A stretch of 10,535 nucleotides of DNA, taken from assembly GCA_947480375.1 (NCBI GenBank), contig CANKCX010000018.1, positions 1 to 10,535 on the forward strand, in the 5' to 3' direction. This DNA is from Actinomycetota bacterium. Lineage in GTDB: Bacteria; Actinomycetota; Actinomycetes; Nanopelagicales; Nanopelagicaceae. The translations under genes and the position numbers were made by a program. Below the pieces are notes generated by a model, which saw only the letters and a list, made by a program, of their open reading frames with translations, was not told the origin of the DNA and made no database searches. This document shows, piece by piece, positions 1 to 6,605 of this stretch (its first letter is position 1; every line of letters starts with the position of its first letter).

Positions 1-339
1 GACAGTTAATTCATAGGTGACATCAGTAGTGTCATCGCCATTGTCTACTAACTTATAAGCACCAGTCATCTCTGTTAAGAGATCGGCATCATCAAGCGTG
101 AAAGTAATTTCGGTTGGAGATTTGCTCCAGTCGTAATCCAAAATTACTCGATCCTTCATAACACCTGCATCAATTGAAATCTTCGCTTTAGTCGCGCGAC
201 CCGCTTCATCTTTAGACTCAACTTCTACACTCTTGATAGCCGTCGACCAGCTTGGGTATGCCGGCAAGTCACTTAGGACTGCTACTACATCTGAAATTGC
301 GGCTTCAATGGTTACGGAATTCTTCGAAATATCGCTCAT
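1..339 (-). CDS. SRPBCC (polyketide cyclase/START-like) family protein, C-terminus cut off by window edge
   Basis: Reading the minus strand from the ATG at 337-339 gives 113 residues with no stop, running off the left edge. The protein opens MSDISKNSVTIEA and contains the phrase LSDLPAYPSWS near residues 22-32, typical of the first strand and helices of SRPBCC/START-like ligand-binding folds (VxVxAPxexVwxvlsDlxxyPxW). Family members run to about 145-150 residues, so roughly the last quarter is missing. SRPBCC proteins bind hydrophobic ligands in a deep pocket; the ligand here is unknown. It diverges from the acyl-CoA synthetase gene with 73 bp between them. M. tuberculosis has a similar pairing (Rv2185c near fadD15), which suggests a lipid-linked role, but that is inference. 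A TAACCT hexamer lies 6 bases before the ATG, supporting this start. Confidence 0.85.
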   Translation of the reverse strand, partial: MSDISKNSVTIEAAISDVVAVLSDLPAYPSWSTAIKSVEVESKDEAGRATKAKISIDAGVMKDRVILDYDWSKSPTEITFTLDDADLLTEMTGAYKLVDNGDDTTDVTYELTV

Positions 340-345
340 GCCCAA

Positions 346-351
346 AGGTTA
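346..351 (-). promoter_or_regulatory. Putative leaderless -10 element of the SRPBCC gene
   Basis: On the minus strand TAACCT is followed by six bases and then ATG. This fits the actinobacterial -10 consensus TANNNT placed so that transcription would begin at the A of the start codon. No clear -35 element or Shine-Dalgarno sequence is seen. Confidence 0.5.
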
Positions 352-399
352 CCCGCAATATCTTGGCTTAACATCTACCAAAAACCCGCTCCTCGGCGA

Positions 400-405
400 T
401 AGCGT
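400..405 (+). promoter_or_regulatory. Putative leaderless -10 element of the acyl-CoA synthetase gene
   Basis: TAGCGT lies seven bases before the ATG at 413, matching TANNNT at leaderless spacing. There is no purine-rich ribosome binding site in front of this ATG. No good -35 match is visible, so the call rests on position and on the same pattern at other starts in the window. Confidence 0.45.
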
Positions 406-412
406 TCGCCCC

Positions 413-2197
413 ATGGATCAATACACCGTCCCAGCTATCGTCCCGCCTGCTACTAAAGGAAATCTTTCGAATCTGGTCGCGGATCGAGCTCGCAATGAAC
501 CTAATCGCATAACACTCTCTCGCCCACTTGGTGAAGGTTGGCAAGGAGTAACTGCAAAAGAGTTTGATGATGAAGTTCGCGCAGTTGCTAAAGGATTAAT
601 CGCGGCGAATATTGGTGTTGGAGATCGCGTAGCCATCATGGCAAAGACTCGATATGAATGGACTGTTTTAGATTTTGCTATTTGGTATGCAGGTGCCGTG
701 TCGGTTCCAATTTACGAAACTTCAAGTTCCGAGCAAGTCGAGTGGATTCTCTCTGATTCTGGTGCAATCGCAATTATTGTCGAAACCCCAGCGCATCGTG
801 AAATAGTTACTCCAGTACTTACCTCTGCTTGTAAATCGCTCTGGACTATTACCGATGGAGCGCTTGATGAAATTTCAAACTTAGGAAAAAGCGTTTCCGA
901 TAGCGATGTAGAAAATCGCAGAAATGTGCCAACGCCTGATTCACTTGCAACGCTTATTTACACATCAGGTACAACCGGTAAGCCAAAGGGCGTTCAATTA
1001 ACTCATGGAAATTTCTTATCAGAGTGTGGAAATGTGGTTCAGGGAGCAAGTGATTTATTCCTAAAGCCAGGTGGATCTACTCTCCTCTTCCTTCCAGTTG
1101 CCCACGTCTTTGGGCGCATGGTTGAAGTTGGCGCAATTACTGCAGGATTACATCTTGCGCATTGCGGCGACATCACGCGTCTACCTACCGATTTAGGAAC
1201 TTTCAAACCGACTTTCGTTCTGGCAGTTCCAAGAATTTTTGAAAAGATTTATAACGGAGCAGAAGCAAAGGCCGATGCAGCAGGCAAAGGTGCGATTTTC
1301 CGCAAGGCTGCTGAAGTTGCAATTGCATATAGCGAGGCTCAAGATTCAAAGAAGACAAGCATCGGATTACTTTTAAAGCATGCAGTTTTCGACAAACTTG
1401 TTTATTCAAAGATTAGAGCTGGAATGGGTGGCCGAGTAGAGGCTGCGATTTCTGGTGGTGCACCGCTTGGTGCAAGGCTTGGTCACTTTTATCGCGGTGC
1501 TGGTGTAAATATTTTGGAAGGCTACGGATTAACTGAAACAACCGCAGGTGCAACACTTAATTTATCTTCAGCCCAACGCGTCGGTTCAGTTGGTCGTCCA
1601 CTTCCAGGAACAACAATCAAGATTGCCGAAGATGGCGAAGTCTTAATTAAGGGCGCCATCATTATGAACGGTTACTGGCAGAACGAAGCCGCGAACAAGG
1701 AAGTATTTACCGAAGATGGCTTCTTTAGAAGTGGCGATCTTGGAACTATTGATCATCAAGGATTCTTAGCAATCGTAGGACGCAAGAAGGAATTAATTGT
1801 TACCTCGGGCGGAAAGAATGTTGCGCCTGCTGTTCTTGAAGATCGGGTACGCGCACATCCATTGGTTAGCCAATGCATGGTGGTTGGAGATAACAAACCA
1901 TTCATCGCGGCCGTTGTGACAATTGATCCAGATGCAATAAAGGGCTGGATTGCCGCAAATAAGAAAGATGGTGCAACCATCGCGACGCTGACCAAAGATC
2001 CAGATTTAATTGCAGTTATTCAGACCGCAATTGATGAAGCCAATAAAGCGGTAAGTCGCGCAGAATCAATTCGTAAGTTTTCGATCCTGCCAAGTGACTT
2101 CACAATTGCCGGCGGGCAATTGACCGCAAAAATGTCGGTAAAGCGCCACGTTGTTGCACAAGAATTTGCAGGGGAAATCGAAGCGCTCTTTTCGTGA
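413..2197 (+). CDS. fadD: Long-chain fatty acid--CoA ligase (AMP-forming acyl-CoA synthetase), FadD15-like
   Basis: The 594-residue product belongs to the ANL adenylating superfamily and should activate a fatty acid to acyl-AMP and then acyl-CoA in the cytoplasm. The ATP-binding loop YTSGTTGKPKG is at 183-193, YGLTET at 371-376, SGDLG at 440-444, the hinge region GRKKELIVTSGGKN at 456-469, and a C-terminal lysine region (LTAKMSVKR, 570-578) where the adenylation lysine should lie. Length matches bacterial FadD15-type enzymes of about 600 residues. The frame is open back to 233, but that would overlap the divergent SRPBCC gene. The sequence from MDQYTVPA (413) matches the usual family N-terminus, and a -10-like hexamer precedes it, so I chose 413. 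The stop overlaps the GTG of the LuxR gene, implying cotranscription. The exact chain-length specificity cannot be told. Confidence 0.93.
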   Translation: MDQYTVPAIVPPATKGNLSNLVADRARNEPNRITLSRPLGEGWQGVTAKEFDDEVRAVAKGLIAANIGVGDRVAIMAKTRYEWTVLDFAIWYAGAVSVPIYETSSSEQVEWILSDSGAIAIIVETPAHREIVTPVLTSACKSLWTITDGALDEISNLGKSVSDSDVENRRNVPTPDSLATLIYTSGTTGKPKGVQLTHGNFLSECGNVVQGASDLFLKPGGSTLLFLPVAHVFGRMVEVGAITAGLHLAHCGDITRLPTDLGTFKPTFVLAVPRIFEKIYNGAEAKADAAGKGAIFRKAAEVAIAYSEAQDSKKTSIGLLLKHAVFDKLVYSKIRAGMGGRVEAAISGGAPLGARLGHFYRGAGVNILEGYGLTETTAGATLNLSSAQRVGSVGRPLPGTTIKIAEDGEVLIKGAIIMNGYWQNEAANKEVFTEDGFFRSGDLGTIDHQGFLAIVGRKKELIVTSGGKNVAPAVLEDRVRAHPLVSQCMVVGDNKPFIAAVVTIDPDAIKGWIAANKKDGATIATLTKDPDLIAVIQTAIDEANKAVSRAESIRKFSILPSDFTIAGGQLTAKMSVKRHVVAQEFAGEIEALFS

Positions 2198-2742
2198 AAA
2201 CCGTTCGTGAACTTCACGACACGATCAATGACGAACTCTTAGCACTAGCTAGTCAAATAGATGTTCTGGCCGGGAGAGAGCAATGCTCGGCGGATTTGCG
2301 GCAACGATATCGCGCTCTTGGTTCGGGTCTAATGGCATTATCCGAACTTCTCGCAAGTGATATTCCTCTTACTGATGAGAGCACTTCCTTAGTTTTCTCA
2401 ATTGAAATCCGGAAGTTAATTTCAGAAATTAATGAGCAACTAGGAAAATTCGATCTCCCCGACAGTTCAATCGAAGCTTTGAAAGAGTTACTTAATTTTC
2501 CCAAATACTTCTTAGAAGCCACGAAGCGAGTAACAAAATTTCTTGAACCGCTGACTAAGCGCGAGAAAGAAGTTCTTTTGCTATTACCTCGCGGTTTAAC
2601 GGCCAAAGCGATGGCCACCGAACTTTTTCTAACGCAGGCTACGGTTAAGACACATATCGCTGCCATTTACCGAAAGTTTGAAGTTGCAAATCGAACTCAA
2701 GCGATTGCAATTGGCGTTGAAGCCAAATTAATTAATTTCTAG
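2194..2742 (+). CDS. Orphan LuxR-family helix-turn-helix transcriptional regulator
   Basis: The 182-residue protein ends in a GerE/LuxR DNA-binding domain at about 118-174: LTKREKEVLLLL, then GLTAKAMATELFLTQATVKTHIAAIYRKF, which covers the recognition helix (TxxTVKTHI). Residues 1-115 look helical and contain no receiver-domain signature (no acidic pocket or phosphorylatable Asp pattern) and no obvious PAS, GAF or autoinducer-binding motif. The input signal is therefore unknown. The GTG start shares four bases (GTGA) with the stop of the acyl-CoA synthetase gene, with no strong ribosome binding site, so translation is probably coupled to it. A role in lipid or fatty-acid control is only inferred from that link. 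Its TAG stop interlocks with the stop of the convergent pimB gene. The HTH assignment is firm; the GTG start is likely. Confidence 0.85.
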   Translation: MKTVRELHDTINDELLALASQIDVLAGREQCSADLRQRYRALGSGLMALSELLASDIPLTDESTSLVFSIEIRKLISEINEQLGKFDLPDSSIEALKELLNFPKYFLEATKRVTKFLEPLTKREKEVLLLLPRGLTAKAMATELFLTQATVKTHIAAIYRKFEVANRTQAIAIGVEAKLINF

Positions 2743-3890
2743 CCCTTTAAGATTTGTGCGAACTTGCTTCCCCATAAATCCCAGTTCCAATCTGAAAGCG
2801 CCCAAGTGCGGCCATTCTTTCCATAATTAATTGCAAGTTCTGGATTCTCTAAGAGTTTGATACATGCGCTGGCAATTTGCGCAGGATCTGTTCCATCAAC
2901 AATTAACCCGGTTTTTTCAGATTGCACAGCATCGGGGGCGCCACCAGAATCTCCAGCAATAACTGGCAGGCCACAAGAACTAGCTTCTAGATAAACAATG
3001 CCAAGCCCCTCAACTTCAAGTCCGAATAACCGTGATCTTGAAGGTCCGACAAATACATCTCCCAGGCGAATATGTTCCGGAAGCTGGTCATAAGTAATAC
3101 GTCCTAATAATTTCACAGCATCATCTAATTTTAATTTGGCAACCAAATTTCTTAAGTATTTTTCACGTGGCCCAGTACCAATAATTAGAAGTAGTGCGTT
3201 TGGAACCGCTCTCCTAATCGCCGGCATTGCTTCGATTAATTTATCCTGACCCTTGCGATGTACCAGGCGCCCAACGCAAACCAGAGTTGGTCGATCCTGA
3301 ATCTGATATTTATTCAAAAGCGTTTGAGATTTTGTGCCAGGTGTAAAGAAATCGGTTGATATTCCGGGAGCCAATTGAATTAACTCAGCCTTCTGCCCTA
3401 TCGCTTTAGATATTCCTCGTCTCGTGAAATCTCCAAGATAAGTGATTACATCTACTGAATTGCCAATGCGTCGCAGAGCTAAATTAAAGATTGGCAACTT
3501 TGCCCACCAAACTTCATGGCCGTGAGTTAGCGCAACGATTCGTTTTGCACCAGCCTTTCGCAAATTCGGTGACATAAATGCAAGGGGCGCCGCGGCGCCA
3601 AACCAAATAGTTTGAGATTTGTGAATGCGCATTACTCTCTTTATTGATCGAATTACCCTTGGAGATGGCAGTAAAACTTTTGAGCGATCTCGATAAATTA
3701 TTACGCCAAATTTCTCGCGCAATTTGAGATCGAAAGCTTGATCACCAGGCTGAGCCGATGTATAAATCGCAATCTCGCTGCCATCTAACTTCTCTAATAA
3801 GCCAAGAATGAAAGTTTCAATTCCGCCAGATCTTGGTCCCAAATCGTTGGTGACAAGAAGAATCTTGCGGTCATTAGATACGGCGGGCAC
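2739..3890 (-). CDS. pimB: GDP-mannose-dependent phosphatidylinositol monomannoside mannosyltransferase (PimB-like, GT4)
   Basis: The 383-residue glycosyltransferase has the GT-B layout of family GT4. The N-terminal loop SGGIETF is at 21-27, WFGAAAPLA at 96-104, GHEVWW at 124-129, the nucleotide-sugar site GRLVHRKGQD at 207-216, and the E-x7-E signature in EGLGIVYLEA at 294-303 followed by CGLPVIAGDSGGAPDAV. These match the actinobacterial PimB' enzyme, which adds the second mannose to PIM1 on the inner face of the membrane, starting PIM, lipomannan and lipoarabinomannan synthesis. A related mannosyltransferase is possible. The GTG start lies inside the end of the upstream NlpC/P60 gene (17-base overlap), without a visible ribosome binding site, suggesting translational coupling. 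No in-frame ATG occurs before residue 86, so GTG is the only sensible start. The stop shares CTAG with the convergent LuxR gene. Confidence 0.88.
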   Translation of the reverse strand: MPAVSNDRKILLVTNDLGPRSGGIETFILGLLEKLDGSEIAIYTSAQPGDQAFDLKLREKFGVIIYRDRSKVLLPSPRVIRSIKRVMRIHKSQTIWFGAAAPLAFMSPNLRKAGAKRIVALTHGHEVWWAKLPIFNLALRRIGNSVDVITYLGDFTRRGISKAIGQKAELIQLAPGISTDFFTPGTKSQTLLNKYQIQDRPTLVCVGRLVHRKGQDKLIEAMPAIRRAVPNALLLIIGTGPREKYLRNLVAKLKLDDAVKLLGRITYDQLPEHIRLGDVFVGPSRSRLFGLEVEGLGIVYLEASSCGLPVIAGDSGGAPDAVQSEKTGLIVDGTDPAQIASACIKLLENPELAINYGKNGRTWALSDWNWDLWGSKFAQILKG

Positions 3891-4893
3891 CGTAAAAACT
3901 TAGTGAACCGAAGTTTGGCGTGAATTTCATAATTTTTACTCTCGAGCCAGGACGCGGTGCATTAACCATCTGTCCTTTACTTATATAAATACCAACGTGC
4001 GAGATATATCGATTACGACCGAAGAAGACTAAATCACCTGGTTTAAGTTGGTTTAACGCAATACGTTTTCCATAACGAGATTGTGCTGCGGCCGAGTGCG
4101 GAAGTGAAACTCCGGCAGTACCAAATGCGCGCATGGTTAGACCGCTGCAATCCCAGAGCGTAGGTCCGGCAGCGCCATATACATAGCGATCACCAATCTG
4201 TTTGATTGAGAATCGCAGCGCAATAGATCCGCGACCAGAACCAAGATTAGTTTTTGCAGCTTGCGCTAAGGACTTCTTCTGATCGGCATTTTCGGCATCT
4301 TCATTTAACTTTGCCAGCCGTGCGCGTTCAGCTTTTGATAATGAATTCAATAATTTTTGAGCTGAAGCTAATTTATCTTTAACAGCTTTTTCTTGCGCTA
4401 AATATCTTGCCTGTGCTCGCTTAGCAAGGGTTAGTTTGTCATTCACAGTCAATGAAGTGGCAGTTAATCTCTGCTTTGCAACGCTGTACTGCTTAAGTTG
4501 TAGTGATTGCTTCCTTGTCACGGATTCAAGAGAACCAGCAGCTGCCAGAAATAACTTTGGATCAGAAGAGAAAAGTAGTTCCAGGCTCTGGCTCATTGAA
4601 CCATTTTTATATTGTTCACGCGCAATTGCGCCAAGAGAATTCTTAAATTTAGCAACAGTTGCGGCATCGGCTGCGGCTTGACGTTGTACCGATTCTAATT
4701 TTCTAGTTAAAGATTTGTATTCTACTTTTGCTTGCTGCGCAGCTTCACCAGCAGCTGCTGCTTGTTCTTGCAAGATTCGCACTCGAGTTCGAACATCATT
4801 TAATGATGGAGCCGCCGAAGTTGAACTAAGCGGGATAAGTGAAAAAGCCAATGCAGCGACGAGAATTCGCGCTATCGACTTATGCAATTTCAT
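3874..4893 (-). CDS. Secreted NlpC/P60 (C40) peptidoglycan endopeptidase with coiled-coil N-terminal region
   Basis: The 339-residue precursor begins with a signal peptide: basic MKLHKSIAR, a hydrophobic core to about residue 24, and a likely cut near TSA-AP (27-28). Residues 30-75 and 120-215 are rich in Ala, Lys, Glu and Gln and look like long coiled coils. The C-terminal NlpC/P60 domain spans about 225-339, with nucleophile Cys249 in WDCSGL, His299 in SHVGIY and Asn311 in MVNAPRPG at the third catalytic position, 12 residues after the His as in other members. It should cleave the stem peptide of the wall outside the membrane, like RipA-type hydrolases. The frame is open 12 codons further upstream, but the signal peptide and a -10 hexamer favour 4893. 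Cotranscription with overlapping pimB is likely, as in the Rv2190c/Rv2188c neighbourhood. Confidence 0.9.
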   Translation of the reverse strand: MKLHKSIARILVAALAFSLIPLSSTSAAPSLNDVRTRVRILQEQAAAAGEAAQQAKVEYKSLTRKLESVQRQAAADAATVAKFKNSLGAIAREQYKNGSMSQSLELLFSSDPKLFLAAAGSLESVTRKQSLQLKQYSVAKQRLTATSLTVNDKLTLAKRAQARYLAQEKAVKDKLASAQKLLNSLSKAERARLAKLNEDAENADQKKSLAQAAKTNLGSGRGSIALRFSIKQIGDRYVYGAAGPTLWDCSGLTMRAFGTAGVSLPHSAAAQSRYGKRIALNQLKPGDLVFFGRNRYISHVGIYISKGQMVNAPRPGSRVKIMKFTPNFGSLSFYGARRI

Positions 4894-4899
4894 TCGAGA

Positions 4900-4929
4900 A
4901 GGGTAGCCAGTGTCTGCTCGCTTCATCAA
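4900..4929 (-). promoter_or_regulatory. Putative leaderless promoter of the NlpC/P60 gene
   Basis: On the minus strand a -35-like TTGATG (4924-4929) is followed by an 18-bp spacer and a -10 TACCCT (4900-4905), which ends six bases before the ATG at 4893. Both elements and the spacing fit a sigma-70-type actinobacterial promoter with a start point at the initiation codon. The -35 lies over the alternative upstream start codons, which argues against those starts. Confidence 0.55.
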
Positions 4930-4960
4930 ATATTGGCAAATTTCACGCGTAAATTAATTT

Positions 4961-5137
4961 CTATCTCACATAACGAAGCGGTGGAACTAAACCTTTCTCA
5001 GAGAGTACAGATATCGCACTCATTTGCTTCTTAGATATTTCACTTGCCGGAGCAGCGGTGATATTTAGTAGAACAGTGACAACGCAATCACTACAAGAGA
5101 TGTCGCGCATGGTGCAGTTTTGGCAATCGATGATCAT
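4961..5137 (-). CDS. Small conserved actinobacterial protein with CxxC-x6-CxxC motif, function unknown
   Basis: From the ATG at 5135-5137 the product has 58 residues. Four cysteines (5, 8, 15 and 18) form CxxC-x6-CxxC at the N-terminus, followed by VVTVLL and a C-terminal LSEKGLVPPLRYVR. The phrases CSDCVVTVLL and GLVPPLR recall a small uncharacterised protein found in many actinobacteria; this is recognition from memory, not a search. The cysteine pattern suggests a zinc knuckle or a small Fe-S or redox site, but no activity can be assigned. The frame is open ten codons further upstream to 5167. A TATCAT hexamer seven bases before the chosen ATG supports the shorter form. It is divergent from the reductase gene and lies just upstream of the NlpC/P60 gene on the same strand, so it may be cotranscribed with it. 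Confidence 0.7.
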   Translation of the reverse strand: MIIDCQNCTMRDISCSDCVVTVLLNITAAPASEISKKQMSAISVLSEKGLVPPLRYVR

Positions 5138-5144
5138 GTCGAAA

Positions 5145-5150
5145 ATGATA
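5145..5150 (-). promoter_or_regulatory. Putative leaderless -10 element of the Cys-motif protein gene
   Basis: TATCAT on the minus strand, a strong match to TANNNT, sits seven bases before the ATG at 5137. It lies 17 bp from the -10 of the opposite gene, so the two promoters must overlap. Confidence 0.5.
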
Positions 5151-5167
5151 AATCGCTCCACTGACAC

Positions 5168-5173
5168 TACGGT
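5168..5173 (+). promoter_or_regulatory. Putative leaderless -10 element of the RibD-like reductase gene
   Basis: TACGGT is followed by six bases and the ATG at 5180. A -35 element at 17-bp spacing would fall exactly on the -10 of the divergent Cys-motif gene (5145-5150). No Shine-Dalgarno sequence is seen. Confidence 0.45.
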
Positions 5174-5179
5174 TTACGC

Positions 5180-5689
5180 ATGGCGTTCAAAGGGGTTATG
5201 GCGAATTTCGTGATGGGCGCTGATGGCAGCACCTCTCATTCGGGAAATTCAGCGGCTCTAAGTTCTGTCGCTGATCGCGCTCGATTCCATGAAATTCGTA
5301 GCCACGCATCTGCAATCCTGATTGGTGGTAACACCGCCCGAAACGAACCATATGCATCTACTCCGGTCCCGCTTATCGTTATTACATCGACCAAAGAGTT
5401 ACCACAGTCAATTTCTTCCAATCCACTCGCCCATATCTGGGATCTAGATCCGGTGGCCGCCATTGCAAAAGCAAAAGCTGAATTTGGTGAGAATATTCTT
5501 GTCGAAGGCGGAATCAATTTACTGAAAGAACTTTTACTTGCAAACCTGATCGATATTCTCTTTCTAACAATCAGTGGAAAAACTGGCGGCGAGAACGTCT
5601 ACGACCTAAGTGCGTTGACTCGAGATTTCACAGTTGAATCTAGTGAAAAAATAGATGGCGAAACATTTCTAAAGCTTGTAAAAAATTAG
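5180..5689 (+). CDS. RibD C-terminal domain (pyrimidine reductase) family protein, compact and stand-alone
   Basis: The 169-residue protein has the dihydrofolate-reductase-like fold of the RibD C-terminal domain. GVMANFVMGADGSTS (5-19) is the first strand and loop. LSSVADRARFHEIRSHASAILIGGNTARNEPY (27-58) holds the central helix and the GG nucleotide-binding turn. ILVEGGINLLKELL (106-119) is the characteristic NADPH-binding EGG motif, followed by LIDILFLTISG. Such domains reduce the ribosyl-amino pyrimidine in riboflavin synthesis. Stand-alone versions like M. tuberculosis Rv2671 may act on other substrates, so the substrate is uncertain. No deaminase domain is fused and no other riboflavin gene is nearby. 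It is shorter than the usual 200-260 residues: the segment between strands is trimmed, but both core motifs remain. The TAG stop interlocks with the stop of the convergent transporter gene. Confidence 0.83.
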   Translation: MAFKGVMANFVMGADGSTSHSGNSAALSSVADRARFHEIRSHASAILIGGNTARNEPYASTPVPLIVITSTKELPQSISSNPLAHIWDLDPVAAIAKAKAEFGENILVEGGINLLKELLLANLIDILFLTISGKTGGENVYDLSALTRDFTVESSEKIDGETFLKLVKN

Positions 5690-6525
5690 CCGATAGAAAT
5701 AAGTGAGACCCCAGAAACGGCAAGAATAATTCCTAGATATTGAATTCTGTGAAGTCGCTCGTGTAGAAATTTAAATGCCAACAGCGCAGTAACGATTGGG
5801 AATAGCGATCCGAAGACCATCGCAACTGAAATCAATCCCTTAGTAGTTGCAACCCCGAGAAGAAGATTTGCTACAAAATCAGTAGCGCCAATAATAATTA
5901 AAATCTTTAAATCCCCAACTTTGAAACCGCCTACTGATCGATATCGAATTGCAAGCAAGATACAGAAACTAACTGATGCAACTCTCATGGAAGTCATTGT
6001 TAGCAATGAACTTGTCTTTGAACCTTGCGCCATGAGTGCAAGTGCAATTCCAAAACCAAGCGCCGCGCCAAGTCCATAAAGAAGTGGCTTTATTGGTAGC
6101 CCTTTAACTATGTCGGGTCCGGATGCACAGAACGCGCCAAATATTGCGACTGTCATTCCGATAATTTGAATTGAGGTTGGGCGTTCGCCAGATAAGAATG
6201 CAACTGAAAGTGGAATGACTGCGCTCAATGTGCTGATTGGAGAAACAACGCCCATTCGACCGGTAGATAAACCGGAGTAAAAAGAAACAAGACCGAGAAA
6301 CCCTGCAATGCCAGCACCAATTGCCGGAAGAAAATAGCCATCCCAATTTAAATTTGGTGCAATATAAGAACCACTAGAGATAACTAAAATTATTCCAAGG
6401 ACTAAACCAAAGCCTTGAGATGCACCTGTGACGGCAATAGCTGGAAAGCGCTTAGCCAGATTTCCGCCTAAGTAATCAGCGGTCCCCCAGAGGACACTTG
6501 AGAAGAGTGCAAGTATCGAAGCCAT
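5686..6525 (-). CDS. EamA/DMT-superfamily membrane transporter
   Basis: The 279-residue protein is very hydrophobic, with about ten predicted membrane segments arranged as two EamA-like halves (about 1-137 and 147-279). Characteristic features are the N-terminal SSVLWGTADYLGG (9-21), the phrase VSPISTLSAVIPLSVAFLSGERP (94-116) with Glu114, and its counterpart LFPIVTALLAFKFLHERL (241-258) with Glu256, each followed by a segment like IIGMTVAIFGA or LGIILAVSGV. Drug/metabolite transporters of this type export or import small metabolites across the inner membrane; the substrate cannot be told from sequence. The ATG at 6525 is preceded by a TAACCT hexamer at six bases. It diverges from DUF3000 and meets the RibD-like gene tail to tail with a four-base overlap. 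Confidence 0.9.
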   Translation of the reverse strand: MASILALFSSVLWGTADYLGGNLAKRFPAIAVTGASQGFGLVLGIILVISSGSYIAPNLNWDGYFLPAIGAGIAGFLGLVSFYSGLSTGRMGVVSPISTLSAVIPLSVAFLSGERPTSIQIIGMTVAIFGAFCASGPDIVKGLPIKPLLYGLGAALGFGIALALMAQGSKTSSLLTMTSMRVASVSFCILLAIRYRSVGGFKVGDLKILIIIGATDFVANLLLGVATTKGLISVAMVFGSLFPIVTALLAFKFLHERLHRIQYLGIILAVSGVSLISIG

Positions 6526-6531
6526 TGGGAA

Positions 6532-6537
6532 AGGTTA
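6532..6537 (-). promoter_or_regulatory. Putative leaderless -10 element of the EamA transporter gene
   Basis: TAACCT on the minus strand is followed by six bases and the ATG at 6525, the same hexamer and spacing as at the SRPBCC gene. No good -35 is seen. Confidence 0.5.
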
Positions 6538-6593
6538 ATGCAACCCACACTAAACGTTGCTCGCGCCTTCATCAGTTCGGCGATTAAACGCCT

Positions 6594-6599
6594 TACCAT
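6594..6599 (+). promoter_or_regulatory. Putative leaderless -10 element of the DUF3000 - RNase D operon
   Basis: TACCAT is followed by six bases (TTTCAC) and the ATG at 6606. There is no purine-rich ribosome binding site. The hexamer is a good TANNNT match; the -35 region is weak. Confidence 0.5.
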
Positions 6600-6605
6600 T
6601 TTCAC

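Noticed and set aside
233..412. Longer N-terminus for the acyl-CoA synthetase starting at 233
   Set aside because: It would overlap the divergent SRPBCC gene antisense by about 107 bases, its residues do not resemble the family, and the conserved N-terminus begins at 413.
2253..2666. Open frame of 137 codons antisense to the LuxR gene
   Set aside because: The composition is a mirror of the sense gene, no family motif is seen, and the sense strand encodes a clear HTH domain.
4894..4929. Longer N-terminus for the NlpC/P60 protein
   Set aside because: The extra 12 residues would precede a normal signal peptide, and a -35/-10 pair lies over this stretch.
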